Shown one piece after another: positions 6,298-7,761 of a DNA stretch of 7,761 bases. The stretch comes from Blastocatellia bacterium (GTDB lineage Bacteria; Acidobacteriota; Blastocatellia; Pyrinomonadales; Pyrinomonadaceae), in contig JACDAK010000261.1 in the NCBI GenBank assembly GCA_013695495.1, positions 1-7,761 of the forward strand, given 5' to 3'. The notes beneath the pieces are model-generated. The model was not told where the DNA came from. It did not search any database and worked only from the letters and a program-made list of their open reading frames with translations. Within the stretch, counting starts at the first letter, position 1; the number at the start of each line of letters is the position of its first letter. Position numbers and translations under genes: made by a program.

Positions 6298-6303
6298 TAT
6301 AAT
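6298..6303 (+). promoter_or_regulatory. -10 element of the M28 peptidase gene
   Basis: A perfect TATAAT sits 10 nt after the lpxI stop codon. A start near 6310 would give a leader of about 45 nt, with GGAGA (6346-6350) before the ATG at 6355. The region 17 nt upstream, inside the end of lpxI, has no recognisable -35 hexamer. Read-through from lpxI is also possible because no terminator is seen in the 66-nt gap. Confidence 0.45.
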
Positions 6304-6354
6304 TTGACGAATACATTCTTGTCGGCACCCCGGCATTCAACACTCGGAGAATAA

Positions 6355-7761
6355 ATGAGAAAAAATCTTTTTGCTCTTGTCTTAACTATTTCATTGCTCG
6401 TCCCCTATGCCGTGCTGGCGCAAACCGTCAAGGTCACGCCTGCCGAACGCCGTATCGCGGAAACGATCAAAGCCGACAGGCTCAGCAATTGGCTCCACTT
6501 TGTCGCGTCTGACGCGATGGGCGGCCGCGATACGCCTTCGCAGGGCCTCGACATCACCGCGGAATTTCTGAAAATGAAGCTGTCACGCTGGGGCTTGAAG
6601 CCGGCGGGCGACAACGGCACGTTCTTCCAGAACATGAACATCATTTCTGACGTGATCGTGCCCGATGAAAACACGCTCAGGGTCGGCGAAACCGAATATT
6701 TCCTCGGCAATCACTTCGTTCGTTTGAACGGCCAGGGCACATTCAACAGCCCGATGGTGTTTGCCCATCATGGCTGGATGCATCGTGCCAAAAACATAGA
6801 CGCCTATAATGGCATTGATGTACGCGACAAGGTCGTCGTTCTTTACGACAGCGGATTTCCGAACCAGAATCTATCTCGCAGGCCCGAAGGCCTTTCTGAT
6901 GCGGATATTACAGGGACGCGGGGTACCGACTGGGCCGACCCGATCACCTATGCGACGCAAAAGGGCGCTAAGGGAATCATCATGGTCGGCTCGCCCCAAG
7001 TTGAGGAGCGCTGGGCCCAGATCCGAGGGTTCGCGCCCCGAGGAAGCACCTACGTTGACGGACTCCGCGAAACACCCGCTAGCCCGGTCATCCCGATCTT
7101 ATTAGTCAACAGATCCGTGGGCGATGCCATATTTCAAGGTTCAGCGGGCAACAAAGACTCGTCCTCCGCGTTCGCGATCGATAGACAAGTTACGGGCACG
7201 ATCAAAAGCGGTAAGCTCAGCCGCCGCACGCAGAATGTCGTCGCCCTTTGGGAAGGCAGCGACCCTGTTTTGAAGAACGAAATGGTCGCAGTAGGTGCCC
7301 ATTACGACCACGTAGGGACAAATCCGAACGCACCTGGTGATGACAAGATCTATAACGGTGCGGACGACGACGGTTCCGGAACGGTTGCGCTGCTTGCGAT
7401 GGCTGAGGCTCTGGCGGTCTCGAAAACAAGGCCAAAGCGATCGATACTTTTTGTATGGCACGCCGGCGAAGAGAAGGGCTTGTGGGGCGCGGAATATTTC
7501 AACAAATTCCCGACCGTAAACATTAAGAACGTCATTGCACAGCTAAACATCGATATGATCGGTCGGAGCCGTCCCCCCGGCGACGCTGATCCGCGTAACG
7601 CGGAGCTTTCAGGTCCCAACGAAGTTTACGTAATAGGGTCGGAAATGATGAGTTCTACGCTCGGTGCAGTTACCCGCAGCACGAATAGTTCATTTCTGAA
7701 CCTTGACTACAACCTCAAATATGACGACCCGAACGACAAGAATCGCTTTTTCTTCCGCTCC
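6355..7761 (+). CDS. Exported M28 zinc metallopeptidase with PA domain, 3' end outside window
   Basis: A probable periplasmic or secreted aminopeptidase-like exopeptidase using two zinc ions. The first 469 residues are visible with no stop codon. The start is fixed by GGAGA 4 nt upstream. A clear signal peptide (MRKNLFALVLTISLLVPYAV, cleaved near LA-Q23) comes first. The segment around residues 100-260, with GIDVRDKVVVLYDSG and ITYATQKGAKGIIMVG, looks like a protease-associated domain inserted before the catalytic core. The M28 metal and catalytic residues follow in order: His316 in GAHYDHVG, Asp337 in NGADDDGSG, Glu372 (general base) and Glu373 in AGEEKGLWG, and Asp400 in LNIDMIGR. The last His ligand is expected shortly after FFFRS, just beyond the window. 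The peptide specificity is unknown. It is the second exported metallopeptidase here, separated from the M16 gene by lpxI. Confidence 0.92.
   Translation, partial: MRKNLFALVLTISLLVPYAVLAQTVKVTPAERRIAETIKADRLSNWLHFVASDAMGGRDTPSQGLDITAEFLKMKLSRWGLKPAGDNGTFFQNMNIISDVIVPDENTLRVGETEYFLGNHFVRLNGQGTFNSPMVFAHHGWMHRAKNIDAYNGIDVRDKVVVLYDSGFPNQNLSRRPEGLSDADITGTRGTDWADPITYATQKGAKGIIMVGSPQVEERWAQIRGFAPRGSTYVDGLRETPASPVIPILLVNRSVGDAIFQGSAGNKDSSSAFAIDRQVTGTIKSGKLSRRTQNVVALWEGSDPVLKNEMVAVGAHYDHVGTNPNAPGDDKIYNGADDDGSGTVALLAMAEALAVSKTRPKRSILFVWHAGEEKGLWGAEYFNKFPTVNIKNVIAQLNIDMIGRSRPPGDADPRNAELSGPNEVYVIGSEMMSSTLGAVTRSTNSSFLNLDYNLKYDDPNDKNRFFFRS

Noticed and set aside
6304..6309. TTGACG as a -35 box for the M28 gene
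   Set aside because: No -10-like hexamer occurs 16-18 nt downstream, where the sequence is C-rich. The TATAAT at 6298 is the better signal.
6809..7105. A + strand open frame inside the M28 gene
   Set aside because: It is out of frame with clear M28 and PA-domain coding sequence, which continues unbroken through it.

Overview
This window carries seven protein-coding loci, all on the + strand and closely packed, from what looks like a Gram-negative bacterium. A gene for the lipid A enzyme LpxI implies an LPS-bearing outer membrane. The secreted two-unit M16 peptidase, the PA-domain M28 peptidase and the moderately GC-rich composition resemble Acidobacteriota (Blastocatellia-like). That placement is inferred from family resemblance and was not tested by a search.

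Layout. 1-392: 3' part of a hotdog acyl-CoA thioesterase that starts before the window. 402-734: a small [2Fe-2S] ferredoxin, 9 nt downstream and probably co-transcribed. 805-1431: a divergent Fe/Mn superoxide dismutase with its own extended -10 promoter and a clear terminator. 1537-2478: lipoyl synthase (lipA), apparently leaderless. 2604-5373: one large secreted M16 (pitrilysin/insulinase-type) peptidase split by a +1 frame disruption near 4095-4099, followed by a UUCG-loop terminator. 5476-6288: lpxI, with a very short leader and no Shine-Dalgarno sequence. 6355-7761: an exported M28 metallopeptidase that runs off the end just before its last metal ligand.

The genes do not form one pathway. 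They look like adjacent housekeeping and envelope units, most with their own promoter: fatty-acyl and lipoate metabolism (thioesterase, LipA), redox chemistry (ferredoxin, SOD), lipid A synthesis (LpxI) and extracytoplasmic proteolysis (M16, M28). No gene-free stretch exceeds about 125 nt, and each gap is accounted for by terminators and promoters. I saw no RNA genes, mobile elements, CRISPR arrays or long repeats, and no evidence of a new multi-gene system. The points most worth checking are the frame disruption in the M16 gene, the unusual SOD active-site helices, and the promoter-on-start-codon arrangement of lipA and lpxI.
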